The notes: generated by a model not told the origin, from the letters alone. Positions 16,350-24,810 are shown, counted from the stretch's first letter. The stretch is 37,698 bases of DNA from Candidatus Aquabacterium excrementipullorum (GCA_019112875.1 DXIO01000054.1:1-37698), one strand, 5' to 3'. Made by a program: numbers and translations.

Positions 16350-17234
16350 ATGAGCGACACCTCATCCCTGATCTCGACCCTGCCTTTGCCCAACGACGCC
16401 GATGACGCCGAAGGCGCCGTCTCGTCCATCGGCGGTCCCGCGCCCGCGGCCGGCTCGGCCATCAACCTGTACGCCCGTCCCAGCGCCGACTTCGACGCCA
16501 AGCTGGCCGATACCGTCGCTTTGCTCAAGGCCGCGGCCGCCGAGCACCCCGACCAGGTCGTGCAAGCCACCAGCCTGGGCGTGGAAGACATGATCCTGAC
16601 GGACCTGATCGCCAAGCACCGCCTGCCCATCGCCATCGGCACGCTGGAAACCGGCATGCTGCACGCGGAAACGTCGGCCCTGATCCCCACCATCGAGTCG
16701 CACTACGCCGCCGAGGGTCTGAAGGTCGAGGTTTACCACCCGCAGGCCGAGGCCGTGATCGAGTTCGTGCGCCACAACGGCGACAAGGCGATGTACAAGA
16801 GCATCGACCTGCGCAAGGGCTGCTGCGGCATCCGCAAGATCGAACCCCTGGGCCGCATGCTGGCCAACCGCACCGGCTGGATCACCGGCCTGCGCCGCGA
16901 GCAATCGAACAACCGCGGCGGCATGCTGGCCCGCGAGCAGGACGACAAGGGCCGCGCCAAGTTCAACCCGCTGATCGAGTGGACCTGGGGCGACGTGTGG
17001 CACTACGTGCAAGCCCACAAGGTGCCCTACAACCCCCTGCATGACCAGTTCATGCCCAGCATCGGCTGCGCGCCCTGCACCCGCGCCATCGCCGTGGGCG
17101 AAGACTTCCGCGCTGGCCGCTGGTGGTGGGAAGACGAATCGGCCAAGGAGTGCGGTCTGCACGTGCACCAGCCCGACGAACCCGTGGCCGAAGAGCTGCC
17201 GCCGCTGGTCTCCAGCATCGAATCGAAGAACTGA
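16350..17234 (+). CDS. cysH: Adenylylsulfate (APS) reductase, CysH family
   Basis: CysH reduces activated sulfate to sulfite with thioredoxin. The 294-residue protein has the PP-loop-like nucleotide fold (VQATSLGVEDMILTDLI, TLETGMLHAET). It also has the four iron-sulfur cysteines that mark APS-using enzymes: Cys158-Cys159 in KGCCGIRK and Cys240, Cys243 in GCAPC. PAPS-specific enzymes lack these. The final catalytic ECGLH motif is present near residue 266. A low-complexity N-terminal extension of about 45 residues (DDAEGAVSSIGGPAPAAG) precedes the fold. No APS kinase (cysC) is nearby, which agrees with direct APS use. GAGGGA lies before the ATG. cysD starts nine bases after its stop. Confidence 0.94.
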   Translation: MSDTSSLISTLPLPNDADDAEGAVSSIGGPAPAAGSAINLYARPSADFDAKLADTVALLKAAAAEHPDQVVQATSLGVEDMILTDLIAKHRLPIAIGTLETGMLHAETSALIPTIESHYAAEGLKVEVYHPQAEAVIEFVRHNGDKAMYKSIDLRKGCCGIRKIEPLGRMLANRTGWITGLRREQSNNRGGMLAREQDDKGRAKFNPLIEWTWGDVWHYVQAHKVPYNPLHDQFMPSIGCAPCTRAIAVGEDFRAGRWWWEDESAKECGLHVHQPDEPVAEELPPLVSSIESKN

Positions 17235-17243
17235 AGCAACGCT

Positions 17244-18203
17244 ATGAATGCCCCTGTGAACGTGAACCAATTGCTGGCGGATGTCGACCACCGCCACCTG
17301 GACGCGCTGGAAGAAGAAGCCATCTTCATCCTGCGTGAAGTGGCCGCCACCTTCGAGCGCCCGGGCCTGCTGTTCTCCAGCGGCAAGGACTCGTGCGTGG
17401 TGCTGCAGCTGGCCGAAAAGGCCTTCAAGATGAAGAACGCCGACGGCAAGCTCGAAGGCAAGCTGCCCTTCCCGCTGGTGCACGTCGACACGGGCCACAA
17501 CTTTCCTGAAGTGATCGAGTTCCGCGAACAGCGCGTGAAAGAGATCGGCGAGCGCCTGATCGTCGCGCACATGGAAGACTCCATCAAGAAGGGCACCGTG
17601 CGCCTGGCCCACCCGCTGGAATCGCGCAACGGCCACCAGACCGTGACCCTGCTCGAAGCCATCGAAGACAACCGCTTCGACTGCCTGATCGGCGGTGCCC
17701 GCCGCGATGAAGAGAAGGCCCGCGCCAAGGAACGCATCTTCAGCCACCGCGACAGCTTCGGCCAATGGCAGCCCAAGGAGCAACGCCCCGAGCTGTGGAA
17801 CCTGTTCAACACCCGCATCAAGCCGGGCGAGCACTTCCGCGCCTTCCCCATCAGCAATTGGACAGAGCTGGACGTGTGGCTCTACATCGCCCGCGAGAAC
17901 ATCCCGCTGCCCAGCATCTACTACAAGCATGCCCGCCAGGTGATCCGCCGCAAGGGTCTGCTGGTGCCGCTGACCGAGGTCACGCCGGCACTCGAAGGCG
18001 AAACCGTCGAGACCGTCGACGTGCGCTTCCGCACCGTGGGTGACATGACCTGCACCTGCCCGGTGGAATCCGAAGCCGCCAGCCCGGCCGACATCGTCGC
18101 CGAGACCCTGCACGTGACCGTGAGCGAGCGTGGCGCCACCCGCATGGACGACCGCACGTCCGAGGCCTCGATGGAGCGCCGCAAGAAGGAAGGTTATTTC
18201 TGA
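17244..18203 (+). CDS. cysD: Sulfate adenylyltransferase subunit 2
   Basis: CysD is the catalytic ATP-sulfurylase subunit that forms APS from ATP and sulfate in complex with the GTPase CysN. The 319 residues show the PP-loop signature LLFSSGKDSCVVLQLAEKAF, then HVDTGHNFPEVIEFR, GGARRDEEKARAKERIFS and the C-terminal TVGDMTCTCPVES and RMDDRTSEASMERRKKEGYF. The length is close to usual. The stop codon overlaps the cysN start by one base (TGATG at 18201-18205), so the two subunits are probably translationally coupled. The ribosome site is weak. Confidence 0.97.
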   Translation: MNAPVNVNQLLADVDHRHLDALEEEAIFILREVAATFERPGLLFSSGKDSCVVLQLAEKAFKMKNADGKLEGKLPFPLVHVDTGHNFPEVIEFREQRVKEIGERLIVAHMEDSIKKGTVRLAHPLESRNGHQTVTLLEAIEDNRFDCLIGGARRDEEKARAKERIFSHRDSFGQWQPKEQRPELWNLFNTRIKPGEHFRAFPISNWTELDVWLYIARENIPLPSIYYKHARQVIRRKGLLVPLTEVTPALEGETVETVDVRFRTVGDMTCTCPVESEAASPADIVAETLHVTVSERGATRMDDRTSEASMERRKKEGYF

Positions 18204-19534
18204 TGTCCGCACAACAAGTTCAATGCCACGCCGATGAGGAAGTGGCGCACAAGGCCCTTCGCTTCCTGACCGCCGGCAGCGTCGATGACGGCAAGAGTAC
18301 CCTGATCGGCCGCCTGCTGTTCGACAGCCGCGCCATCCTGGCTGACCAGCTGGACGCGCTGGAAAAGCGCGCCGCCGGCGCCCCGATCGACCTGTCGCTG
18401 CTGACCGATGGCCTGGAGGCCGAGCGCGAGCAAGGCATCACCATCGACGTGGCCTACCGCTACTTCGCGACCAAGACGCGCAAGTTCATCATCGCCGACG
18501 CCCCCGGCCACGAGCAGTACACCCGCAACATGGTGACGGCCGCCGCCGGCAGCGATGCCGCCGTGGTGCTGGTGGACATCACCAAGATCGACTGGAAGGC
18601 CAACCCTGTGCCCTTGCTGGCGCAGACGCGCCGCCACAGCCTGCTGGCCCAGTTGCTGCGCGTGCCCTCCATCGTGTTCGCCGTGAACAAGCTGGACGCC
18701 ATCGAGCAGGACACCGAAACCGCGTTCAAGAACGTGGAAGCCTCGCTGCGTGCCTTCGCCGAGCAAGCCGGCATCGAAGTCAAGGGCGTGATCCCCGTGT
18801 CGGCCCTGCGTGGCGACAACGTCACCACTCCCAGCGCCAACTGGCCCTGGTTCCAGGGCCCCACCCTGCTGCAGGTGCTAGAGCAACTGCCCGCCAGCGA
18901 CGAGCGCCACGACGGCAGCCTGCTGCACCCCGTGCAGTACGTGACGCGCGACAGCGTGGGCGAAGGCGAGGCCACGGCCAGCGGCACCGGTCACCAGTAC
19001 CGCGCCTTCTGGGGCCGCATCGCCCACGGCAGCGTGAAGGCCGGCGACGAAGTGCAGATCTTCCCGAGCGGCCAGAGCGCCATCGTGGCCGAGGTTCGCC
19101 ACGCCGCCGAGGTGGTCGACCGCTGCGAAGCCGGCCAGTCCGCCGGCATCGTGCTGGACCGCCAGGTCGACATCTCGCGCGGCGACTGGATCGCCACGCC
19201 CGGCAGCATCAAGCCCACCGACCAGTTCACGGCCACGCTGGCCTGGCTGGACACCGAGCCCGCCGTGGTCGGCCGCAAGTACTGGGTGCGCCATGGCAAC
19301 CGCTGGGTACAGGCTCGCATCACCGCCATCGACAGCCGCCTGGACATCCACTCGCTGCAGGACGACACCGGCGCCGAGCAGATCGCCGTCAACGAGATCG
19401 GCCGCGTGCAGATCCAGACGCAGCAGCCGCTGCCCGTCGAGCCCTACGCGGACAACCGCGTGGGCGGCGCCCTGATCGTGGTGGACCCGACCACCAACCG
19501 CACCAGCGGCGCGCTGCTGGTCAAGGCCGCCTGA
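18203..19534 (+). CDS. cysN: Sulfate adenylyltransferase subunit 1 (GTPase)
   Basis: CysN uses GTP hydrolysis to drive APS synthesis by CysD. The 443 residues have the EF-Tu-like GTP-binding motifs: P-loop GSVDDGKSTLIGRLLFD near residue 31, DAPGHEQYTRNM and NKLDAIE, followed by two beta-barrel domains. The protein ends after the barrel, so it lacks the fused APS kinase (CysC) domain seen in CysNC. Together with the iron-sulfur CysH and the lack of a cysC gene, this supports an APS-only pathway. It follows cysD by a one-base overlap and precedes the methyltransferase gene by 32 bases. Confidence 0.97.
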   Translation: MSAQQVQCHADEEVAHKALRFLTAGSVDDGKSTLIGRLLFDSRAILADQLDALEKRAAGAPIDLSLLTDGLEAEREQGITIDVAYRYFATKTRKFIIADAPGHEQYTRNMVTAAAGSDAAVVLVDITKIDWKANPVPLLAQTRRHSLLAQLLRVPSIVFAVNKLDAIEQDTETAFKNVEASLRAFAEQAGIEVKGVIPVSALRGDNVTTPSANWPWFQGPTLLQVLEQLPASDERHDGSLLHPVQYVTRDSVGEGEATASGTGHQYRAFWGRIAHGSVKAGDEVQIFPSGQSAIVAEVRHAAEVVDRCEAGQSAGIVLDRQVDISRGDWIATPGSIKPTDQFTATLAWLDTEPAVVGRKYWVRHGNRWVQARITAIDSRLDIHSLQDDTGAEQIAVNEIGRVQIQTQQPLPVEPYADNRVGGALIVVDPTTNRTSGALLVKAA

Positions 19535-19566
19535 GCCTCGTCAACGTCAACACACCGCCCAAGCCC

Positions 19567-20391
19567 ATGGACAGCAAGCCCTGCTCGCTCACCACCGCCA
19601 GGGTCGTCTTCATCGGGGCCGGCCCGGGTGAAGCCGATCTGATCACGGTGCGCGGCAGCCGCCTGCTGGCCCAGGCCCAGGTGGTGCTGTACGACGCGCT
19701 GGCCGATCCCGCCCTGCGCGATCTGGCCCCCAATGCCGACTGGATCGACGTGGGCAAGCGCGGCTTCTCCGGCCAGCCCGGCAGTGACTACAACGGCCAG
19801 ACGCGCATCAACCAGCTGCTGGTCGAGCAATCGCTGGCCGTGGGCGCCATCCACGGTGAACGCGGCCTGGTCGCGCGCCTCAAGGGCGGTGACCCGAGCC
19901 TCTTCGGCCGCCTGGAAGAGGAGCTGCACGTGCTGCGCGAAGCCGGCATCGCCTCCGAGATCGTGCCGGGCGTGACCTCGGCGCTGGCCGCGGCCGCCGG
20001 CACGCAACGCCCGCTCACGCGTCGTGGCACCGGCCGCAGCGTCAGCTTCACCACGGCCATGACGCGCACGGGCGACCTGCAATGCGGCATGGGCCCGGGC
20101 CAGCGCGCCGACACCGAAGTCTTCTACATGGCCGGCCGCCAGCTGGCGCCGCTGTCCAAGGGCCTGCTCGATGCGGGCTGGCCTGGTGACACCACCGTGA
20201 GCGTGGTTTCGCGCGCCGGCTGGCCCGACATGCTGCACACCGTCCATACCGTGGCCAGCCTCGACGACGCCAGCGAGCACCACGCTGGCCGGCCCACCCT
20301 GGTCATCGTCGGCGCGGGCGCCACCGCCCTGCCTGATGAGCCTTTGCGCCACATCCCCCTACCCACGGAAGGCGGGGCCGGTGCCACCTGA
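19567..20391 (+). CDS. cobA: Uroporphyrinogen-III C-methyltransferase
   Basis: The enzyme adds two methyl groups from SAM to uroporphyrinogen III, giving precorrin-2, the precursor of sirohaem needed by CysI. The 274 residues show the tetrapyrrole methylase motifs [51 protein letters not shown] and the PLTRRG segment. It is the stand-alone methylase; the dehydrogenase/ferrochelatase half of CysG (Met8-like) is absent and no separate gene for it is in view. Its position straight after cysN ties it to sulfite reduction. The ribosome site is weak. Confidence 0.93.
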   Translation: MDSKPCSLTTARVVFIGAGPGEADLITVRGSRLLAQAQVVLYDALADPALRDLAPNADWIDVGKRGFSGQPGSDYNGQTRINQLLVEQSLAVGAIHGERGLVARLKGGDPSLFGRLEEELHVLREAGIASEIVPGVTSALAAAAGTQRPLTRRGTGRSVSFTTAMTRTGDLQCGMGPGQRADTEVFYMAGRQLAPLSKGLLDAGWPGDTTVSVVSRAGWPDMLHTVHTVASLDDASEHHAGRPTLVIVGAGATALPDEPLRHIPLPTEGGAGAT

Positions 20392-20403
20392 GGCATCGCC
20401 CCG

Positions 20404-20409
20404 TAAAAT
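20404..20409 (+). promoter_or_regulatory. Possible -10 element for fdxA
   Basis: TAAAAT lies 46 bases before the ferredoxin ATG, in the 64-base gap after cobA. There is no good -35 at 17 bases, so this is a weak candidate for a second start point within the operon. Confidence 0.25.
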
Positions 20410-20455
20410 CCCCTCTTCCGCCGTTCAACAATCCCGTTTTCCAAGAGACCCTGTC

Positions 20456-20779
20456 ATGACCCACGTCGTCACCGAAGCCTGCATCCAGTGCAAATACACG
20501 GACTGTGTGGATGTGTGTCCCGTGGACTGCTTCCGCGAGGGCCCCAACTTCCTGGTCATCGATCCGGACGAGTGCATCGACTGCGCCGTCTGCATCCCCG
20601 AGTGCCCCGTGAACGCCATCCTCCCCGAGGAAGACGTGCCCGGCGACCAGCAGCAGTACATCCAGATCAACGCCGAGCTGGCCAAGGGCTGGCCGAGCAT
20701 CACCAAGCGCAAGGCCGCCCTGCCCACCGCCGACGAGTTCAAGGACAAGACCGGCAAGCTGGACCTGCTCGTCCGCTGA
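20456..20779 (+). CDS. fdxA: 7Fe ferredoxin (3Fe-4S/4Fe-4S)
   Basis: This 107-residue low-potential electron carrier has the FdxA layout: [23 protein letters not shown] at the start, followed by a second cluster motif [18 protein letters not shown]. After that come a helix, [12 protein letters not shown], and the C-terminal extension ending in DLLVR. The ATG at 20456 gives the invariant [17 protein letters not shown] start; upstream frame is open but clearly not coding. It sits between cobA and a ferredoxin-NADP reductase and is transcribed with the sulfate operon or from its own promoter. Both placements allow it to feed CysI, but that link is inference. Confidence 0.95.
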   Translation: MTHVVTEACIQCKYTDCVDVCPVDCFREGPNFLVIDPDECIDCAVCIPECPVNAILPEEDVPGDQQQYIQINAELAKGWPSITKRKAALPTADEFKDKTGKLDLLVR

Positions 20780-20811
20780 AGCGGAATTCCGGGTAGAGGC
20801 CCCGCGCCGGC

Positions 20812-21945
20812 ATGATCGAAACCGACGTCGTCGTCATCGGAGCCGGCCCGGTGGGCCTGTTCCAGGTCTTCCAGCTCGGTTTGCTGGGCCTGCGCTGCGA
20901 AGTGATCGACGTGCTGCCCGAGGCCGGCGGCCAATGCGTGGCGCTGTACCCGGACAAGCCCATCTACGACATCCCCGGTGTGCCTGTGTGCACCGGGCGC
21001 GAACTGGCCGCGCAACTGCTCAAGCAGGCGCGGCCTTTTCTGCCTGTGGACCCGGCCACCGGCCACCAGGCGCATCTGCACCTGGGCCAGCAAGTGGTGT
21101 CGCTGGCAAAGGATGACACTGCTCCGCCCGCAGCCGATGCACCGCTGCCGTATCGCTTCACGCTGCAGACCACCACGGGCCAGACCTTCAAGGCCCGTGC
21201 CGTGATTGTCTCTGCGGGGGCAGGCGCATTCGTGCCCAAGGCATTGCCCCTGCCCGGCCTGCCTGCCGATGCGCCCTCGCCTGCGAACCTGCACCACCAC
21301 CTGCCTGCAGATGGCCAGCCAGCGCCCTGGGCCGGTCAGCACGTGATCGTGGCCGGTGGCGGTGACGAGGCCTTGCAAGCCGTGCTGGACCTGAGCCAGG
21401 CCGCTGACAGCCAGCGCCCTGCCCGCATCACCCTGCTGCACCGCCGCGACCAGTTCCAGGCCGAACCGGCCCTGGATACCGCCGTGCGCGACCTGATCGC
21501 GCAAGGCCGTGTCGAGCTGGCCTTGGGCGTGCCCCAAGGCGCCGAACTGGCCTGGTCCGATGCCGGCACACAGGCCCCGCCCGCGCTCACCGCCATCACC
21601 GTGCTGGGCCCCGACAGCCAGCCGCGCCAGCTGCCGCTGGACCACCTACTGGTCCGCCTGGGCCTGAGCCCCAAGCTCGGCCCACTGGCCGACTGGGGCC
21701 TGCCCATGGAGCGCAAGCAAATCCCCGTGGACACGGCCAGCTACGCCACCCGCATCGACGGCATCCACGCCGTGGGCGACATCAACACCTACCCCGGCAA
21801 GAAGCGCCTGCTGCTCTGCGGCTTCCACGAAGCCACGCTGGCCGCGCATGCCCTGCTCGCACGCCTGCGGCCGGACGAGCCGCAGCACCTGCAATACACC
21901 ACCACCAGCGCGCTGTTGCACCAGCGCCTGGGCGTGTCGCACTGA
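20812..21945 (+). CDS. Type-2 ferredoxin-NADP+ reductase (TrxB-like flavoprotein)
   Basis: This 377-residue FAD enzyme should exchange electrons between NADPH and ferredoxin. The FAD motif GAGPVGLFQVFQLGLLGLR opens the protein. The type-2 signature GGQCVALYPDKPIYDIPGVP follows, then an NADPH-binding VAGGGDEALQAVLDLS, AVGDINTYPGKKRLL and GFHEATLAAHAL. There is no CxxC of thioredoxin reductases. The protein is slightly longer than the usual 330-350 residues because of two Ala/Pro-rich inserts (about 90-110 and 155-180). It starts 32 bases after fdxA, which makes FdxA its natural partner. Confidence 0.88.
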   Translation: MIETDVVVIGAGPVGLFQVFQLGLLGLRCEVIDVLPEAGGQCVALYPDKPIYDIPGVPVCTGRELAAQLLKQARPFLPVDPATGHQAHLHLGQQVVSLAKDDTAPPAADAPLPYRFTLQTTTGQTFKARAVIVSAGAGAFVPKALPLPGLPADAPSPANLHHHLPADGQPAPWAGQHVIVAGGGDEALQAVLDLSQAADSQRPARITLLHRRDQFQAEPALDTAVRDLIAQGRVELALGVPQGAELAWSDAGTQAPPALTAITVLGPDSQPRQLPLDHLLVRLGLSPKLGPLADWGLPMERKQIPVDTASYATRIDGIHAVGDINTYPGKKRLLLCGFHEATLAAHALLARLRPDEPQHLQYTTTSALLHQRLGVSH

Positions 21946-21984
21946 GCTGCGCCGCCCTGCGCGCGGGGCTCACACGCTTCACAC

Positions 21985-21990
21985 TAAAAT
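21985..21990 (+). promoter_or_regulatory. Possible -10 of the riboswitch transcript
   Basis: TAAAAT lies 18 bases before the first conserved riboswitch base, an appropriate distance for a short leader. The -35 region is not convincing. Confidence 0.35.
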
Positions 21991-22002
21991 ACACACCGTT
22001 TG

Positions 22003-22091
22003 CTAGGGGTGCCGCGCCCTTGCCTCACGGTAATTGCGTGGCTGAGAGAGTCCCTTCGAACCTGAACGAGGTCATCCTCGCGTAGGGAAGC
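22003..22091 (+). ncRNA. TPP riboswitch (THI element)
   Basis: The stretch carries the conserved TPP aptamer blocks in the right order: AGGGGTGC (22005-22012), GCTGAGAG (22041-22048), CCCTTCGAACCTGAAC (22052-22067) and GCGTAGGGAAGC (22080-22091). It stands in front of a TonB-dependent receptor gene on the same strand, with 133 bases between the aptamer and the ATG. TPP binding should lower expression of the receptor, as at other THI elements. An 8-base pairing option between 22089-22096 (AGCACGGC), at the aptamer's 3' edge, and 22203-22210 (GCCGTGCT), right before the receptor's GGAG ribosome site, could be part of the switch. The element is seen; the switch mechanism is inferred. Confidence 0.93.
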
Positions 22092-22224
22092 ACGGCCATC
22101 CGCATGCCACGACACCGCCACCCGCCATGGGCTGGGCGCGCCCGTCGGCCACACGGCACGCCTCGTCGCAACCCTGCACGACAAGGCCTCATCAACGCCC
22201 TTGCCGTGCTGGAGTTGCCGCCTT

Positions 22225-24504
22225 ATGGCCCATTTGCGTCCTCGTCGCCGTCCTTCCCTGAGCCACGCCCTGCCGTGCTCGCCCGCCGTGTCTTCGCTGG
22301 GTGATCAGCCCACTGATCAGGCGTCCGCCCTGCGCCTGAAAGCGCCCGCGCTGGCCGCCTCGCTGCTGATAAGCCTGATGGCTGGCCACGCCATGGCACA
22401 AAACGCCAACGGCGCATCGGCAACCACACAAGCCACCCAGGCCGATGCCGCGCTACCCGGCATCACCGTCATCGCGCCCGCCGCCCGGGAAGCCCGCGCC
22501 AGCATCACCGGCCTGGGCAACACGCCCGCCTGGCAAGCCCCCGTGCAGGCCATGCGCCTCACGCAGGACGTGCTGAAGGACCAGCAGGTGCAACGCCTGG
22601 CCGACCTCGTCAAGCTCGACGCCAGCACCAGTGATTCGTACAACACCACCGGCTATTGGGATTACCTCAGCGTGCGTGGCTTCACGCTGGACAACGCCTA
22701 CAACTACCGCCGCGAAGGCCTGCCCATCAATGCCGAAACGCGCCTCGCGCTGGACAACAAGGCCGCCGTTGAGCTGCTCAAGGGCACCAGCGGCATGCAG
22801 GCCGGCGTGAGCGCACCGGGCGGCTTGGTCAACCTGATCGTCAAGCGCCCAGAAGGCCGCGTGCGCACGGCCGAGATCGGCTTCACGGGTGGCAGCAGCG
22901 TGATGGCCGCGGTGGACATCGGCGACCGCTTCGGTACCGACCAGCGTTTCGGCCTGCGCGTGAACGCGGCCGTGGAGAAGCTCGCCCCGAACATCGACAA
23001 CACCGACGGCCACCGCCGCTTGGTGGCCGTGGCCACCGACTGGGTGATCGCGCCCGGCAGCGTGGTCGAGGCCGAGTTCGAGCACAGCCTGTACAGCCAG
23101 CCCAGCGTGCCCGGCTTCAGCCTGCTGGGCAGCACCCTGCCTTCGGCCAGCAGCATCGACCCGTCGCGCAACCTCAATAACCACCAGCCCTGGGCTAAGC
23201 CCGTGGAGATGGCAGGCAACACCGGCACGCTGCGCTGGAAGCAGGATTGGGGCACGGGCTGGCATTCGGCGGTGACGTACGGCGAACAGCATCTGCGCTC
23301 GAACGACCGCGCGGCATTTCCGTCGGGCTGCTTCAACGAAGGCAACTTCGACCGCTACTGCAGCGACGGCACCTTCGACCTGTACGACTACCGCTCCGAA
23401 GGCGAAAGCCGCGTCACGCGCGCGCTCAATGCGCAGTTGAATGGCGAAGTGCGCACGGGCAGCGTCAAGCACGCGCTCAACATCGGCCTGTTGCGATCCA
23501 TCCACACGACGGACCTGAACACCGCTGCCTTCAACTACGTGGGCGAAGGCAACATCGATGGCAACTATGGCGCTTACGACCCGTCGCCCGACCTCACCTA
23601 CCCGGGTGTCGATCGCCATGAGCGCAGCACCGAACTGAGCCTTAGCGACGCCATCACCATCACCGAGCAATGGAGCGCCTGGGCGGGCCTGCGCCACACA
23701 TGGCTCAAGCGCAAGGTCGAACTCACCGACCAGAGCCGCGCACCGGCCTCGCTGGATCAGCAGGTCACCACGCCCTGGCTGGCCGTCGGCTATACCTTCG
23801 CACCCCGCACGCAGGTCTACGCCAGCTGGGGCGAAGGCTTCGAGGCGCGCACGGCCATGAGCACGCCGCTGGTCACGTACGACAATGCACCGCAGGCCTT
23901 GCCCGTGCACAAGAGCCGCCAGGTGGAGCTGGGCATCAAGGCCCAGCACGACCATCTGCAATGGGGCGCCAACCTGTTCCGCATCGAGCGCCCTGAGGCC
24001 GGCCCGGTGGACAACGCCGCTGGCGGCATCGACTACACCTGGGACGGCAACTCGCTGAACCAGGGCGCGGAAGGCTTCGTGCAGACGCAGCTGGGCGCAT
24101 GGACCTTCAACGGCAGCGCCATGGTGCTCGACGCCAAGCGGCGCGACACGCAAAGCGGCCTTGATGGCAAGCGCCCCGTCAACGTGCCCGAGCACACGTT
24201 CAAGCTTTCTGGCAGCTACCGCTGGGCATCGCCGCTGCCCATCACCGCGCAGGCCGACGTGGTCAACGAAGGCCGCCGCTGGGTTGACCCGGACAACACG
24301 GTGCGCCTGCCCTCGTGGACACGGGTGGACGTGGGTCTCAAGGCCCTGCAGCGCGTGGACGGCACGAACCTGACATGGCGCCTGGGCGTCACCAACCTGT
24401 TCGACAAGCGCGCCTGGCGCGAGGCGCCCACGCTGACAGGCCACATCTACCTGTTCCCGATGGCCGCGCGGACCGTGACGGGCTCGCTGCAGGTGGATTT
24501 CTGA
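22225..24504 (+). CDS. TPP-riboswitch-controlled TonB-dependent outer-membrane receptor (probable thiamine compound uptake)
   Basis: The product is 759 residues from the ATG at 22225, which has GGAG ten bases upstream. An Arg-rich N-terminus and a hydrophobic segment ending in AGHAMA|QNA form a long signal peptide (about 60 residues). The plug domain follows (LADLVKLDASTSDSYNTTGYWDYLSVRGF, GTSGMQAGVSAPGGLVNLIVKRP), then a 22-strand-type barrel ending in LQVDF with a C-terminal aromatic, as required for outer-membrane insertion. By plug sequence it resembles TonB-dependent siderophore receptors. The TPP riboswitch upstream argues instead for thiamine, a thiamine phosphate or a precursor as substrate. 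No inner-membrane thiamine transporter is adjacent. It stands alone between the reductase gene and a tRNA. Confidence 0.85.
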   Translation: MAHLRPRRRPSLSHALPCSPAVSSLGDQPTDQASALRLKAPALAASLLISLMAGHAMAQNANGASATTQATQADAALPGITVIAPAAREARASITGLGNTPAWQAPVQAMRLTQDVLKDQQVQRLADLVKLDASTSDSYNTTGYWDYLSVRGFTLDNAYNYRREGLPINAETRLALDNKAAVELLKGTSGMQAGVSAPGGLVNLIVKRPEGRVRTAEIGFTGGSSVMAAVDIGDRFGTDQRFGLRVNAAVEKLAPNIDNTDGHRRLVAVATDWVIAPGSVVEAEFEHSLYSQPSVPGFSLLGSTLPSASSIDPSRNLNNHQPWAKPVEMAGNTGTLRWKQDWGTGWHSAVTYGEQHLRSNDRAAFPSGCFNEGNFDRYCSDGTFDLYDYRSEGESRVTRALNAQLNGEVRTGSVKHALNIGLLRSIHTTDLNTAAFNYVGEGNIDGNYGAYDPSPDLTYPGVDRHERSTELSLSDAITITEQWSAWAGLRHTWLKRKVELTDQSRAPASLDQQVTTPWLAVGYTFAPRTQVYASWGEGFEARTAMSTPLVTYDNAPQALPVHKSRQVELGIKAQHDHLQWGANLFRIERPEAGPVDNAAGGIDYTWDGNSLNQGAEGFVQTQLGAWTFNGSAMVLDAKRRDTQSGLDGKRPVNVPEHTFKLSGSYRWASPLPITAQADVVNEGRRWVDPDNTVRLPSWTRVDVGLKALQRVDGTNLTWRLGVTNLFDKRAWREAPTLTGHIYLFPMAARTVTGSLQVDF

Positions 24505-24520
24505 GCCAGGGTTGAGGTGT

Positions 24521-24550
24521 GCCACGGAAGGCTTGACCGCCTTCCGTGGC
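24521..24550 (+). terminator. Hairpin after the riboswitch-controlled receptor
   Basis: A perfect 12-bp stem (arms 24521-24532 and 24539-24550, loop TTGACC) lies 17 bases after the receptor stop. No T-run follows, so it may stabilise or process the mRNA end instead of terminating on its own. Confidence 0.55.
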
Positions 24551-24611
24551 CACGCCGCCAACGAGCGGCAGGCCGTGCAACGCAAGCCACAAAGGCACGG
24601 CCACAAAAGCA

Positions 24612-24641
24612 AACGGCCCGGGCATTGCTGCCTGGGCCGTT
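24612..24641 (-). terminator. Terminator of the tRNA-Asn gene
   Basis: A 13-bp stem with one G-T wobble (arms 24612-24624 and 24629-24641, loop of 4) lies ten bases past the tRNA 3' end. Read on the minus strand it is followed by TTTGCTTTTG, an interrupted T-run. On the plus strand it could also end the receptor transcript, followed by GCGGTATTTTG. Confidence 0.75.
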
Positions 24642-24650
24642 GCGGTATTT

Positions 24651-24726
24651 TGGCTCCCCGACCTGGGCTCGAACCAGGGACCTACGGATTAACAGTCCGG
24701 CGCTCTACCGACTGAGCTATCGGGGA
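24651..24726 (-). tRNA. tRNA-Asn (anticodon GTT)
   Basis: The minus strand gives a complete 76-base cloverleaf with encoded CCA: acceptor TCCCCGA pairing TCGGGGA, D-arm with AGCTCAGTCGGTAGAGC, anticodon loop CTGTTAA with GTT (Asn), and T-arm with GGTTCGAGCC. It has its own promoter and terminator. Confidence 0.97.
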
Positions 24727-24780
24727 TCAGGGTTGTCTGCTAGCTGCTTCGGTGTGTTGCAGCGATCAACCGAGAACGTG

Positions 24781-24810
24781 ACTATAGCATGTTTTAAATG
24801 ACGCTTTCAA
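24781..24810 (-). promoter_or_regulatory. Sigma70-type promoter of tRNA-Asn
   Basis: On the minus strand TTGAAA (24810-24805) and TATAGT (24786-24781) are separated by 18 bases. The -10 ends 54 bases before the mature tRNA 5' end. This is one of the few near-consensus promoters in the window. Confidence 0.75.

Noticed and set aside
16362-18212. A 616-codon open frame on the minus strand
   Set aside because: Antisense to cysH and cysD; Gly/His/Val-rich shadow.
22453-24612. A 719-codon open frame on the minus strand
   Set aside because: Antisense to the riboswitch-controlled receptor; no recognisable domain.
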